A stretch of 64,000 nucleotides of DNA from an uncultured Eubacteriales bacterium (GTDB lineage Bacteria > Bacillota > Clostridia > Christensenellales > Aristaeellaceae), in the NCBI GenBank assembly GCA_902767315.1, contig CACXHB010000043.1, positions 1 through 64,000 on the forward strand, read 5' to 3'. A program made the position numbers and the translations under genes. The stretch's first letter is position 1. Each line of letters opens with the position of its first letter. Of the stretch, positions 52,027-60,924 are shown piece after piece. The notes below the pieces were generated by a model that saw only the letters and a program-made list of their open reading frames with translations, had not been told where the DNA came from and did no database searches.

Positions 52027-52998
52027 ATGGACAATCACATGCATCAACTGCGCGTGGGAATCATGGGCCTGGGCAGCATTTTTCACCGGGTCATGACGGA
52101 TCTGCCCAATGCAGCCCATTGCAAACTGACAGCCCTTGCGGCCCGAGACGCTGCCCGCGCCCGGACGGAGGCGGAAAAATACGGCGTGCCCCTGTCCTTC
52201 GGCAGCTACGAGGAACTGGTTCAGTGCCCGGAGGTGGACCTGGTCTACATCGCCACGCCCCATAACCTCCATCACGCCCATACCCTTCTGGCCCTGGGGC
52301 ATAAAAAGCACGTGCTCTGTGAAAAGGCCTTCGCCATGAATCCCCGGGAGACGGGGGAAATGATCGCCTGCGCCCGGCAGGAGAGACTTTTCCTCATGGA
52401 AGCCATGTGGACCCGGTTTCTCCCGGCCATGGGGCGGCTGAAGGAAATGCTCGATTCCGGCGAACTGGGGGAAATCCGCCATATCGACGCGAACTTTTCC
52501 TATGCCTATCCCTATACCCCCGCCAGCCGGGTGTACGATCCCGCCCTGGGCGGCGGCGCGCTGATGGACGTGGGGGTCTATCCGCTGTCCGTCTGCTGCA
52601 TGCTCCTGGGCCGGCCGGATCGCTGGCAGGTTTCCGGGGTATTGGCCCCCAGCGGGGTGGATCGGCGCGTCTGCATGCAGCTGGGCTTCGGGGAAGCCAC
52701 CTGCCAGTGCATGGCCGGGGTAGATGTGGAGGGCGACAGCCGCATGCGCATCTTCACCACCCGGGGCCTGGTGGAGGTTCCGGATTTCTGGCATGCCACG
52801 AGCTTTATCTTCGCCGGAAAGGAATTCGTCTTCCCGCCGGAAACCGAGGGCCATCATCATCAGTTTGAACACGCTGCGGCCTGCATCGCCCGGGACGAAA
52901 CGGAATCGCCCGTGATGCCCCTGGAAGAAACGGCGTTCCTCATGAACCTGATTTTCCAGATGCGCCGGAAAATGGGCGTCATCTTCCCGGGCGACTGA
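52027..52998 (+). CDS. Gfo/Idh/MocA-family oxidoreductase
   Basis: 323 aa (319 if it starts at the ATG at 52039, MHQLRVGIMG). N-terminal Rossmann fold VGIMGLGSIFHRVM, then YIATPHNLHHAHTLLALGHKKHVLCEKAFAMN with the usual EK motif, and GELGEIRHIDANFSYAYPY...LGGGALMDVGVYPL. Resembles NAD(P)-dependent sugar or dihydrodiol dehydrogenases. Substrate unknown. A strong bidirectional terminator follows. Confidence 0.9.
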   Translation: MDNHMHQLRVGIMGLGSIFHRVMTDLPNAAHCKLTALAARDAARARTEAEKYGVPLSFGSYEELVQCPEVDLVYIATPHNLHHAHTLLALGHKKHVLCEKAFAMNPRETGEMIACARQERLFLMEAMWTRFLPAMGRLKEMLDSGELGEIRHIDANFSYAYPYTPASRVYDPALGGGALMDVGVYPLSVCCMLLGRPDRWQVSGVLAPSGVDRRVCMQLGFGEATCQCMAGVDVEGDSRMRIFTTRGLVEVPDFWHATSFIFAGKEFVFPPETEGHHHQFEHAAACIARDETESPVMPLEETAFLMNLIFQMRRKMGVIFPGD

Positions 52999-53010
52999 CC
53001 TGTTTCCATC

Positions 53011-53051
53011 AAAAACGGACGCTCCCCTTCATTCAGGGAACGTCCGTTTTT
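53011..53051. terminator. Bidirectional Rho-independent terminator
   Basis: AAAAACGGACG and TCCC (53011-53025) pair with GGGA and CGTCCGTTTTT (53036-53051). Serves the oxidoreductase and the convergent kinase. Confidence 0.88.
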
Positions 53052-53061
53052 GTATACTGCT

Positions 53062-54168
53062 TTATCGGCCGATCAGCTCTTCCACAATGCGGCACATGTC
53101 GTCGTATTTGGCCTCCATGTCCTCAAGCAGCGCCATCTGCGCCCGGGTGCGCACCAGATTGTGCTCCGGAGAGCGCACCTTGAAGTAAATGTCGCCGTCC
53201 ATGTAGTCCGTCAAAAAGCGCATGGCCAGTTCGCAGGTGATGACCAGCACGCCCAGGGGCAGGTTCCGCAATTCCTCCTCCGTCAAAAATCCGTTGGTTT
53301 CGGAAAGGAATCCCTCGGTGAACAGCCGGAAGGCACGCATGTCCAGAGAAATCTTCGAGATGTCCGGTTCGTCCTCGGCGGCGGTGGAAGCGCAGAAGCG
53401 AATGGCGTCGCCGAAATCATACAGCGAGGAGCCGGGCATTACTGTGTCCAGATCGATGACGCACAGGGCCTTATCGGTGTCCTGGTCGATGAGGATGTTG
53501 TTGATCTTGGTGTCGTTGTGGGTCACTCGATAGGGAATTTCCCCCTTTTCCAGCATCTTCACGATGCTGCCCATCATGCGCCGGCGCTCAAAGAAGAACT
53601 CGATTTCGTCCTCCACGCCGGCCACCCGTCCCGCACGATCCGCCGCCACGGAAGCCACGAAATTATAAAACCGCCGGGTGGTGTTGTGAAAATCCGGAAT
53701 GGTTTCGTGCAGCTGTTCCGCCGGAAAATCGCTGAGCAGCCGCTGGAACTGACCGAAGGCCCGGCCCGTCTCAAAGATGTGCGCGTCCTTCCGGGGCGCG
53801 TCGTAAGCCACCGCGCCGGTGATAAAGCCGTAGGCCCGCCAGTAATTTCCCTGCTGATCCTGATGCAGAAAGTCCCCTTCCCGGGTGGGAATCAGCTGCA
53901 ATACGTGGCGTTCGGGGTCTTCGCCCAGGCTTTCATAAGTGCGGGCCAGATGGGAAGTTACCCGGCTGATATTTTCAATGACCTCCACCGGATGCTTGAA
54001 TACGTATTTATTAATATGCTGCAGGGTATAATGCACATCCTCGCCCTTGTTTCGGAAGGTGAGGTGGTAGGTGTTATTGATGTTTCCACTGGTCAGTTCC
54101 ACCGCGTCCCGATACGTTCCGCGAAAGCAGAAATGGGGAAGGATGAACTTAATGTCATTATATACCAT
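53062..54168 (-). CDS. Second N-acetylhexosamine kinase-like phosphotransferase
   Basis: 368 aa, same family as 7554-8618. Shared landmarks: SGNINNTYHLTF and YTLQHINKYVF at the start, HNDTKINNILID (catalytic loop), IDLDTVMPGSSLYDFGDAIRF, FLTDYMDGDIYFKV near the end. The N-terminal 20 residues differ. It is a single gene with its own promoter and terminator. Likely an anomeric kinase for N-acetylhexosamines or another hexose; two copies suggest different substrates or regulation. Confidence 0.82.
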   Translation of the reverse strand: MVYNDIKFILPHFCFRGTYRDAVELTSGNINNTYHLTFRNKGEDVHYTLQHINKYVFKHPVEVIENISRVTSHLARTYESLGEDPERHVLQLIPTREGDFLHQDQQGNYWRAYGFITGAVAYDAPRKDAHIFETGRAFGQFQRLLSDFPAEQLHETIPDFHNTTRRFYNFVASVAADRAGRVAGVEDEIEFFFERRRMMGSIVKMLEKGEIPYRVTHNDTKINNILIDQDTDKALCVIDLDTVMPGSSLYDFGDAIRFCASTAAEDEPDISKISLDMRAFRLFTEGFLSETNGFLTEEELRNLPLGVLVITCELAMRFLTDYMDGDIYFKVRSPEHNLVRTRAQMALLEDMEAKYDDMCRIVEELIGR

Positions 54169-54196
54169 AGAATGCCTCCATGTTATATTTTAAAAA

Positions 54197-54226
54197 ATTA
54201 TAGCACATCCGTCAACGGACTGTCAA
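54197..54226 (-). promoter_or_regulatory. Sigma-A promoter of the second kinase
   Basis: On the minus strand TTGACA (54226-54221) and TATAAT (54202-54197), 18 bp apart, 28 bp before the ATG. The rest of the 54169-54473 gap shows no gene; a GC-rich inverted repeat (CCGGGG...CCCGGG near 54335-54352) is visible, and I could not settle a dnaG promoter. Confidence 0.75.
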
Positions 54227-54473
54227 CCAGAACCAGTTTATGCGCCTTCCCCGGTGGAACAGTGTTAAATTATGAATTTTGCAGGTTTTTCGCCCGGCCG
54301 CGCAGTATAAAGAAAACTTATGGGGCAGGCTATTTCCGGGGTTCCTCCCGGGGGATACGGCCCCGTAACAAAATAAGGAAATTCCGCCGGATTTGCAGGA
54401 AATCGCCCTCGGACGGCGAATAATATACCTGTAAATCGAATAGCTCTGTGCAAAGGATTATGAAAGGGACAAA

Positions 54474-56195
54474 ATGGCAGCAAGGTTTACGGATGCGTGG
54501 CTGGAAGAGCTGAGGAGCCGGGTGCCCATTGAAGAGGTCGTCAGCGAATACGTCCGCCTGAAGCAGAAGGGAAAACGATTTTGGGGCCTGTGTCCGTTTC
54601 ATAATGAAAAGACGCCGTCCTTCAGTGTCGACAGCGAAAGCCAGCTGTATTACTGCTTTGGCTGCCACAAGGGCGGCACTGTGTTCAATTTCGTCATGGA
54701 CATGGAGCGCATGGAGTTTTACGACGCCGTGAAATACCTGGCGGAACGGGCTCATATGGATTTGCCGGAGGATGACCGCGGCGGGGCGGGGCAGCGCCTG
54801 TCCAGTTCGGACAGAGACGCCATCTACGAAGCCAACGTCACCTCAGCCCGTTTTTTCCATTCCCTTCTCTGGACGGAGGAAGGCGCGGAGGCGCTGAATT
54901 ACCTCTACAGCCGCGGCCTCAATGATCACGACATCAAAAAAGGCGGCCTGGGCGCTTCTCCCCGGGGCTGGGATACCCTGACGACGCACCTGGAAAAGCA
55001 GGGCTTTGACCGGCAGCTGCTCAAGCGCGCCGGCCTTTGTGTGGAAAAAGACGGCAGGTATTACGATATGTTCCGCGGCAGAGTCATGTTTCCCATCATC
55101 AGCCCCCAGGGGCGGGTGCTGGGCTTCGGCGGACGCATCATGGGCGACGGCCAGCCCAAATACCTCAACACCCCGGATACCCCCGTGTTCAACAAACGCA
55201 ACGGCCTGTATTCACTGAATCTGGCAAAAAACGAACGTCAGGCGGGGCATCTGGTGCTGGTGGAAGGGTATATGGACGTCACCTCCCTTCGTAAATATGG
55301 CGTGCAGGGAGTGGTAGCCACCCTGGGCACGGCCCTGACGGAGGAACAGGCCCGGCTGATGAAGCGCTATACCAGTCAGGTATGGATCAGCTACGACGGC
55401 GATTCCGCCGGCCAGAAGGCGGCGCTGCGGGCGCTGGATATTCTGGACGCGGCGGGTCTTGAAACCAAGGTGATCGACTATCCCCAGGGCATGGATCCGG
55501 ACGATTTCATCAAGAAAAACGGCTACGATGGATTCATGAACCTGCGCAAGCTGGGCGGCGTGGATTACCGGCTGCTGCGGGCCAGGGACGGGCTGGATCT
55601 TACGACCCAGGACGGCATGACCCAATATGCTTTGAAGGCCTGCGCCGTGGTGCGCGGGGTGAAAAACCCCGTGGAAGCGGAAAATTACCTGCGCCGGCTG
55701 GCCAACGAAACCGGCTACGACCGGGAAATTCTGGCCCGGCAGGTGGGCGCCATTGGGGAAAGCGCCGGAAATCTCGCCCCCCGGCCGCACCGGCCCAGGG
55801 ACAGCGTGAAGCCCTCCCGGGCGGAAGGCTCCCTGGTCGCCATGCTGGTCAAGGGGCTGATCCCTCCCGAAACGGTACGCCCGGAGGATATGGATTCTCC
55901 CGTGAACGCCGAGGCGGTGAAGTGGCTTCAGGCCGGCAAGCCGGTGACGGGGTATATTAATTCTCTGGAGGATTCCGTGCGGGCGCAGTTCATGGCGGAT
56001 ATCAATTCCGAGGAATTGCCCTCCGATCCCGCCGTGGCCCTGGATATGGCCAGGCAGTCCCTGTCCAATTTGCAGGAAAAGCGCCGCCGGGCCCGAATCG
56101 AACAAATTCGCGCGGAAATGAACACCGCCGATCCCCAACGAAAGAAAGAACTGTATGCGCTGCTGACCAGGCTCTTGACAGAGCAGCGCAGTTGA
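54474..56195 (+). CDS. dnaG: DNA primase DnaG
   Basis: 573 aa. N-terminal CHC2 zinc domain ([13 protein letters not shown] and [10 protein letters not shown]), then the RNA polymerase domain with [20 protein letters not shown], the TOPRIM motifs [15 protein letters not shown] and [14 protein letters not shown], and a C-terminal helicase-binding region. Makes RNA primers for replication. It heads the conserved dnaG-sigA cluster; the sigA reading frame begins 26 bp after its stop. Confidence 0.97.
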   Translation: MAARFTDAWLEELRSRVPIEEVVSEYVRLKQKGKRFWGLCPFHNEKTPSFSVDSESQLYYCFGCHKGGTVFNFVMDMERMEFYDAVKYLAERAHMDLPEDDRGGAGQRLSSSDRDAIYEANVTSARFFHSLLWTEEGAEALNYLYSRGLNDHDIKKGGLGASPRGWDTLTTHLEKQGFDRQLLKRAGLCVEKDGRYYDMFRGRVMFPIISPQGRVLGFGGRIMGDGQPKYLNTPDTPVFNKRNGLYSLNLAKNERQAGHLVLVEGYMDVTSLRKYGVQGVVATLGTALTEEQARLMKRYTSQVWISYDGDSAGQKAALRALDILDAAGLETKVIDYPQGMDPDDFIKKNGYDGFMNLRKLGGVDYRLLRARDGLDLTTQDGMTQYALKACAVVRGVKNPVEAENYLRRLANETGYDREILARQVGAIGESAGNLAPRPHRPRDSVKPSRAEGSLVAMLVKGLIPPETVRPEDMDSPVNAEAVKWLQAGKPVTGYINSLEDSVRAQFMADINSEELPSDPAVALDMARQSLSNLQEKRRRARIEQIRAEMNTADPQRKKELYALLTRLLTEQRS

Positions 56196-56221
56196 CCGGT
56201 CGAAAGGAGTGTCCCCGAATT

Positions 56222-57309
<1,088 letters not shown>

Positions 57310-57310
<1 letters not shown>

Positions 57311-57999
57311 TGCCTCGCGCCGCTATCAGCCTGGATCCGCGGCTGACCGCTTTGGCGGATCTTTGCCCGGCGTGCCGCGTCTTTGCCGATATTGGCACCG
57401 ACCACGGCCGCCTGGGCGCCTATCTTTTGCAGGTGGGCCGCTGCCGCCGTGCGCTGTTGACGGATATTTCCGCACCTTCCCTGGAAAAGGCTCGAAAACT
57501 CATCGGCGCCCTTTCCCTGACGAATCGCGCCGAATTTTTCGTGGGCAATGGGGCCCTGGCTCTGCCGGAGTCCCCGGATGTGGCCGTGATTGCCGGCATG
57601 GGCGGCGAAACCATCGCCGACATTGTGGAATTGGGAAAATCCCGTCTGGGAAGCGCCCGATTGCTTTTGCAGCCCAACGTGGCTCAGAAGGAGCTCCGTC
57701 TGCGCCTCACGCAGGCGGGCTATGCCATTTCCGATGAGCGCATCGTCCGGGATGGCCGCCGGCTGTATCTCATTGTAGCGGCCGAACCCGGAGAAATGCG
57801 CCTGGATGATCGCTCGGCGACCATCGGCCCGGTGCTGATGCGGACCCGGCCGGAAACCCTGTTTGATTACGCGGCGTTTCGCCTGCGGGTGTGCCAGAAG
57901 GCCCTGGCAGGGGTCGTTTCTTCCGGCGGCCAGGACCCGGCCTTAAGTCAGGAAATCGCCCTGTGGCAGGAGGTATCCCAGTGGCAAAAGCAGGACTGA
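57310..57999 (+). CDS. trmK: tRNA (adenine22-N1)-methyltransferase TrmK
   Basis: 229 aa SAM-dependent methyltransferase. RLTALADLCPACRVFADIGTDHGRLGAYLL (SAM motif I), LLTDISAPSLEKARK, VAVIAGMGGETIADIV and LQPNVAQKELRLRL match TrmK/YqfN. Methylates A22 of tRNAs in Firmicutes. The start codon overlaps the last base of the sigA stop; the 3' end overlaps the Nif3-like gene by 19 bp. Confidence 0.93.
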
Positions 58000-58721
58000 T
58001 TCTGGATCGTCTTTTTGAAACGATGCCCGCCTCGCTGGCGGAGGATTATGATAACGTAGGCCTCCTGGCCGGCAGCCGGGAAAGGGAAGTACATACGGTG
58101 CTTTGCGCCCTGGATCTGAATCTCCCGGTGCTCCGGGAGGCGGCGGAGTTAGGGGCCGAACTGATCGTGACCCACCATCCCATTCTCTTCCTCGGCCGGA
58201 AAAACCTCTGTGAAGACGATCCGGAGGGCAAACTGCTGGCGGAACTGGTGCGGGGCCGCTTCTGCCTCATGGCCATGCACACCAATTTCGATTCGGCGGA
58301 CGTGGGCGTAAACGACGCGCTGGCTCAGTCTCTCGGGCTGGAAAACGTGCAGGCGCTCTCTTCCGGTATGCGCATGGGTATTCTTTCGCCCTGCGACGGC
58401 GCGTCGCTGGCCCAACGGGTGGAAAGCGCCCTGGGCGGTGCAGTGCGCCGGTATGGCGACGGCCCCTGCGAAAAAATCGCCGTCATGGGCGGTTCCGGTG
58501 GGGATTATGGCGGCTTTGCCCTGGAAGCCGGGGCGGACGCCTTTGTCACCGGCGAAATCGGCTACCATAAGGCCCTGGATCTTTGTCAGGCGGGGCTTAC
58601 CGTGCTGGAAGCGGGACATGCGGCCACGGAATTGCCCGCCGTTTCGCTGCTGGCGCAGAAAGTAATGGATTTGGATTTGCATCTGCAGGTGCACGTCAGC
58701 GCCTGCCCCTGTTATCTTTAA
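57981..58721 (+). CDS. Nif3-like dinuclear metal center protein (YqfO family)
   Basis: 246 aa. Nif3/GTP cyclohydrolase I type 2 family: AEDYDNVGLLAGSRERE, ELIVTHHPILFLGRK, MAMHTNFDSADVGVNDALA, ADAFVTGEIGYHKALD and EAGHAATELPAV. The metal-binding His/Asp/Glu set is complete. The inserted PII-like domain found in longer YqfO proteins is absent. GTG start at 57981 with GGAGGT upstream and inside the end of trmK; an ATG at 57891 would give an unrelated extension. Conserved partner of trmK. Confidence 0.9.
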   Translation: MAKAGLILDRLFETMPASLAEDYDNVGLLAGSREREVHTVLCALDLNLPVLREAAELGAELIVTHHPILFLGRKNLCEDDPEGKLLAELVRGRFCLMAMHTNFDSADVGVNDALAQSLGLENVQALSSGMRMGILSPCDGASLAQRVESALGGAVRRYGDGPCEKIAVMGGSGGDYGGFALEAGADAFVTGEIGYHKALDLCQAGLTVLEAGHAATELPAVSLLAQKVMDLDLHLQVHVSACPCYL

Positions 58722-58770
58722 AAAAAGGAAATCGAGTTGCCAACCAACGGGTTTTGAACATATAGGAGGA

Positions 58771-59484
58771 ATGAACGTGCAGCTGAAAGAATTGTGGAAC
58801 TTCATGCAGGTAGATATGGCCGCGGATAATTTCGAGGCGGAGATGCGCAAATCGCCCAACCGTCAGAAGCTGCTGAAACGGCGAAATCTGCTGCTGGAGC
58901 TGCAGAACAACAATAAGCGGATCGACAGCGAAATCGCCGTGATGCAGGATCGTCTGGAGGCCGTGCGGGACGAAGCCGCGCGCCTGGAAGCCCTGCTGAA
59001 AACCGCGCTGGAGGAGCTCCAGGCCGCGCCGCCCGCCGATATGGATGAGGCGCAGCGCAAGCTGGATTCCGTGCAGAAGCTGACGGACACCATCTCCCGT
59101 TACGAGCAGGAACTGACCAAGATGCGCAAGGATGCGGACAGCCGCGACCGTCAGCAGAAGGACATTCGCGTCCGCGCCGCCAAGGCCAAGCAGGAATATG
59201 ACCAGATCAAGGTCGTGTACGATAAGGAATATAAACAGGACACCGCCAAGCTGGCCGAAATGAAGAAAAATATCGAGGCCGAGGCCGCGAAACAGAATCC
59301 GGAGCTGCTGGAACGGTATCGCTCCATTAAGCAGCATTGCACGCCGCCCATGGCCCGTCTGGCCGACGGTCAGTGCTGCGGCTGCTTCATGCAGCTGCCT
59401 TCCGCCACCCTGCGCGCCCTGAAGGAAGGCACGCTGGTGGAATGCGACAATTGCGGCCGAATTCTCTATTGCGAAGAAGAATAA
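58771..59484 (+). CDS. Coiled-coil protein with C-terminal C4 zinc ribbon (zf-RING_7/CdsZ-like)
   Basis: 237 aa. Residues about 20-185 form a long coiled coil rich in Glu, Lys, Arg and Ala. The end has the zinc ribbon CCGCFMQLPSATLRAL...LVECDNCGRILYCEEE. This architecture is common next to nif3-like genes in Bacillota and Actinobacteria; the molecular role is poorly known, possibly nucleic-acid or protein scaffolding. RBS AGGAGG before the ATG. The rnpB promoter overlaps its last codons. Confidence 0.88.
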   Translation: MNVQLKELWNFMQVDMAADNFEAEMRKSPNRQKLLKRRNLLLELQNNNKRIDSEIAVMQDRLEAVRDEAARLEALLKTALEELQAAPPADMDEAQRKLDSVQKLTDTISRYEQELTKMRKDADSRDRQQKDIRVRAAKAKQEYDQIKVVYDKEYKQDTAKLAEMKKNIEAEAAKQNPELLERYRSIKQHCTPPMARLADGQCCGCFMQLPSATLRALKEGTLVECDNCGRILYCEEE

Positions 59485-59497
59485 TCTGTGGTATAAT
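59469..59497 (+). promoter_or_regulatory. Sigma-A promoter of rnpB
   Basis: TTGCGA (59469-59474), inside the last codons of the preceding gene, and TATAAT (59492-59497), 17-bp spacer. Predicted start near 59504. Confidence 0.8.
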
Positions 59498-59502
59498 AAA
59501 TT

Positions 59503-59848
59503 GATTTGAGCGTGCCGGACGGCCGCAGGCGGCTTGACCGTCTGAGGAAAGTCCGAGCTCCGTAGGGCAGGGTGCCGGTTAACTGCCGGTGGAGGCGACT
59601 CCAAGGAAAGTGCAACAGAAACAGACTGCCGTCTTTTCAGGCGGCGATGGTGGAAAGGCGAGGTAAGAGCTCACCAGCGGCCTGGCGACTTGTCCGCTGT
59701 GTAAACCCCACCCGGTGCAAGATTGATAGGGGAGTATATGCGGCGGCCCGTCGCGCTCCCGGGTAATCGCTTGAGCCTGCTGGCAACCGCAGGCCTAGAT
59801 AGATGGTCGTCCAAGACAGAACTCGGCTTATAGACGCGTCTCAAATCA
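59503..59848 (+). ncRNA. rnpB: RNase P RNA, class A
   Basis: Catalytic RNA of RNase P, about 346 nt. The universal segments are present: GAGGAAAGTCCGAGCTCC near the 5' side, CAGGGTGCCGGTTAACTGCC, GAAAGTGCAACAGAAA, GGTAAGAGCTCACCAGCG, CCCGGTGCAAGATTGATAG and the 3' AAGACAGAACTCGGCTTATAG. The 5' GATTTGAGCGT pairs with the 3' GCGTCTCAAATC to close helix P1, which fixes the ends. The pattern is of the ancestral class A rather than the Bacillus class B. Confidence 0.97.
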
Positions 59849-59852
59849 TTTT

Positions 59853-59894
59853 AAAAACGGGATTGTTTCTTCTTCTGAAACAATCCCGTTTTTT
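59853..59894. terminator. Bidirectional terminator between rnpB and lexA
   Basis: AAAAACGGGATTGTTTC (59853-59869) pairs with GAAACAATCCCGTTTTTT (59877-59894). Confidence 0.9.
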
Positions 59895-59895
59895 C

Positions 59896-60489
59896 TCAAT
59901 ATTGCCGGAACAGCGCCAGTAACCGGCCCAGTATCACCACTTCGTCCGCGTAAATCGGCTCCATGGCCGCGTTTTCCGGCTGCAGCCGCACATGTCCGTC
60001 TTCGTAATAGATGCGCTTCAGCGTCGCCTCGTCGTCGATCATGGCCACCACGATTTCGCCGTTTTCGGCGGTTTCCTGCCGGCGCAATACCACAATGTCT
60101 CCGTCTTCAATGCCGGCCTCGATCATGCTTTCACCCTGCACCCGCAGCGCGAACAAATCGCCGCGCCCCTGAAGAGACTGGGGCAGCACCAGATAATCTT
60201 CGATGTTTTCCGTGGCCAGAATCGGCAGCCCCGCGGTCACCCGGCCCACCAGCGGCACCGAACGCCCCCTGGATACCGGCCCGTCCAGCACCTCCATGGC
60301 CCTGGGCTTGGTGGGATCCCGGCGCAGAAGGCCCTTTTTCTCCAGCTGTGTCAGGTGCGCATGCACGGAAGACGTGGATTTCAGCCCCACCGCGCTGCAA
60401 ATTTCCCGAACAGAGGGGGGATAGCCCTTTTGTTCGATTTCCGAACGAATGAACTCCAGGATGGCCGTCTGCTTGTCCGAAGTGCGCAT
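59896..60489 (-). CDS. lexA: SOS repressor LexA
   Basis: 197 aa. N-terminal winged helix (KQTAILEFIRSEIEQKGYPPSVREICSAVGLKSTSSVHAHL). The self-cleavage site is Ala-Gly in GRVTAGLPI, with catalytic Ser in RVQGESMIEAGI and Lys in EATLKRIY. Represses DNA-damage genes until RecA filaments trigger cleavage. Its promoter contains a LexA box, so it is autoregulated. Start ATG at 60489 with GGGAG upstream. Confidence 0.97.
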   Translation of the reverse strand: MRTSDKQTAILEFIRSEIEQKGYPPSVREICSAVGLKSTSSVHAHLTQLEKKGLLRRDPTKPRAMEVLDGPVSRGRSVPLVGRVTAGLPILATENIEDYLVLPQSLQGRGDLFALRVQGESMIEAGIEDGDIVVLRRQETAENGEIVVAMIDDEATLKRIYYEDGHVRLQPENAAMEPIYADEVVILGRLLALFRQY

Positions 60490-60518
60490 ATCAATGCTCC
60501 CGTCTAATATTTGTCTAT

Positions 60519-60558
60519 ATTATATCACACTTCGCATCAAATTGCAAACACTCGTTCG
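60519..60558 (-). promoter_or_regulatory. lexA promoter with overlapping LexA (SOS) box
   Basis: On the minus strand TTGCAA (60547-60542) and TATAAT (60524-60519) are 17 bp apart. The box CGAACGAGTGTTTG (60558-60545) fits the Bacillus consensus CGAACNNNNGTTYG and overlaps the -35 hexamer, so LexA binding should block polymerase. Confidence 0.85.
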
Positions 60559-60574
60559 AAATTTTCGGAAATAC

Positions 60575-60603
60575 TTGCGCAAATTGCAAAGATGGGGTAT
60601 AAT
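60575..60603 (+). promoter_or_regulatory. Sigma-A promoter of the small Cys-rich protein gene
   Basis: TTGCGC (60575-60580), 17-bp spacer, TATAAT (60598-60603), 34 bp before the ATG. It is divergent from lexA; its -35 is 16 bp from the LexA box. Confidence 0.75.
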
Positions 60604-60637
60604 AAAAAAGCCATTTGGGTAGGAGGTCAATGTATTC

Positions 60638-60823
60638 ATGGAAAGAAAACGATGTCTGCTGGACGAAGAAAAGTTCTGCGACGAATGCGGGGAATGTACC
60701 CGGTGCGATCTGGATCCCCAGAAGCTCTGCGACAATTGCATGAAGTGCATCCAGACCGGCGCGGATTATAACGCAGTGGAAATCGATGAAATCATCGACG
60801 ACGATACACAGGAACAGCCCTGA
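60638..60823 (+). CDS. Small Cys-rich protein, unknown function
   Basis: 61 aa with eight Cys at residues 6, 14, 17, 20, 23, 31, 34 and 37. The sequence contains a near repeat, KFCDECGECTRC and KLCDNCMKC, then an acidic tail (VEIDEIIDDDTQEQ). The CxxC spacing could bind zinc or an iron-sulfur cluster. It has a good promoter and the RBS AGGAGG, so it is a real gene. I do not recognise a characterised family. Confidence 0.8.
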   Translation: MERKRCLLDEEKFCDECGECTRCDLDPQKLCDNCMKCIQTGADYNAVEIDEIIDDDTQEQP

Positions 60824-60870
60824 TCTGCGGGCGGGGGAGTAACCTTCGTCCGCATCTTATTCTCTCTGTA

Positions 60871-60904
60871 TCTATTCGCAAAAGTCAGCTTTTACGAATA
60901 GATA
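60871..60904. repeat. Inverted repeat upstream of the tyrosine recombinase
   Basis: ATCTATTCG-C-AAAAG (60871-60885) and CTTTT-A-CGAATAGAT (60890-60904) are inverted arms around a 4-bp centre, with a single mismatch. It lies 20 bp before the recombinase start, with no T-run. It may be an operator, a recombination core-like site, or a hairpin in the mRNA leader. Confidence 0.75.
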
Positions 60905-60924
60905 TGGCCAAATCAGGAGGAAAT

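Noticed and set aside
54236-54473. A gene or regulatory RNA upstream of dnaG
   Set aside because: No conserved motif or coding signal; only a GC-rich inverted repeat and an unsupported TAATAT.
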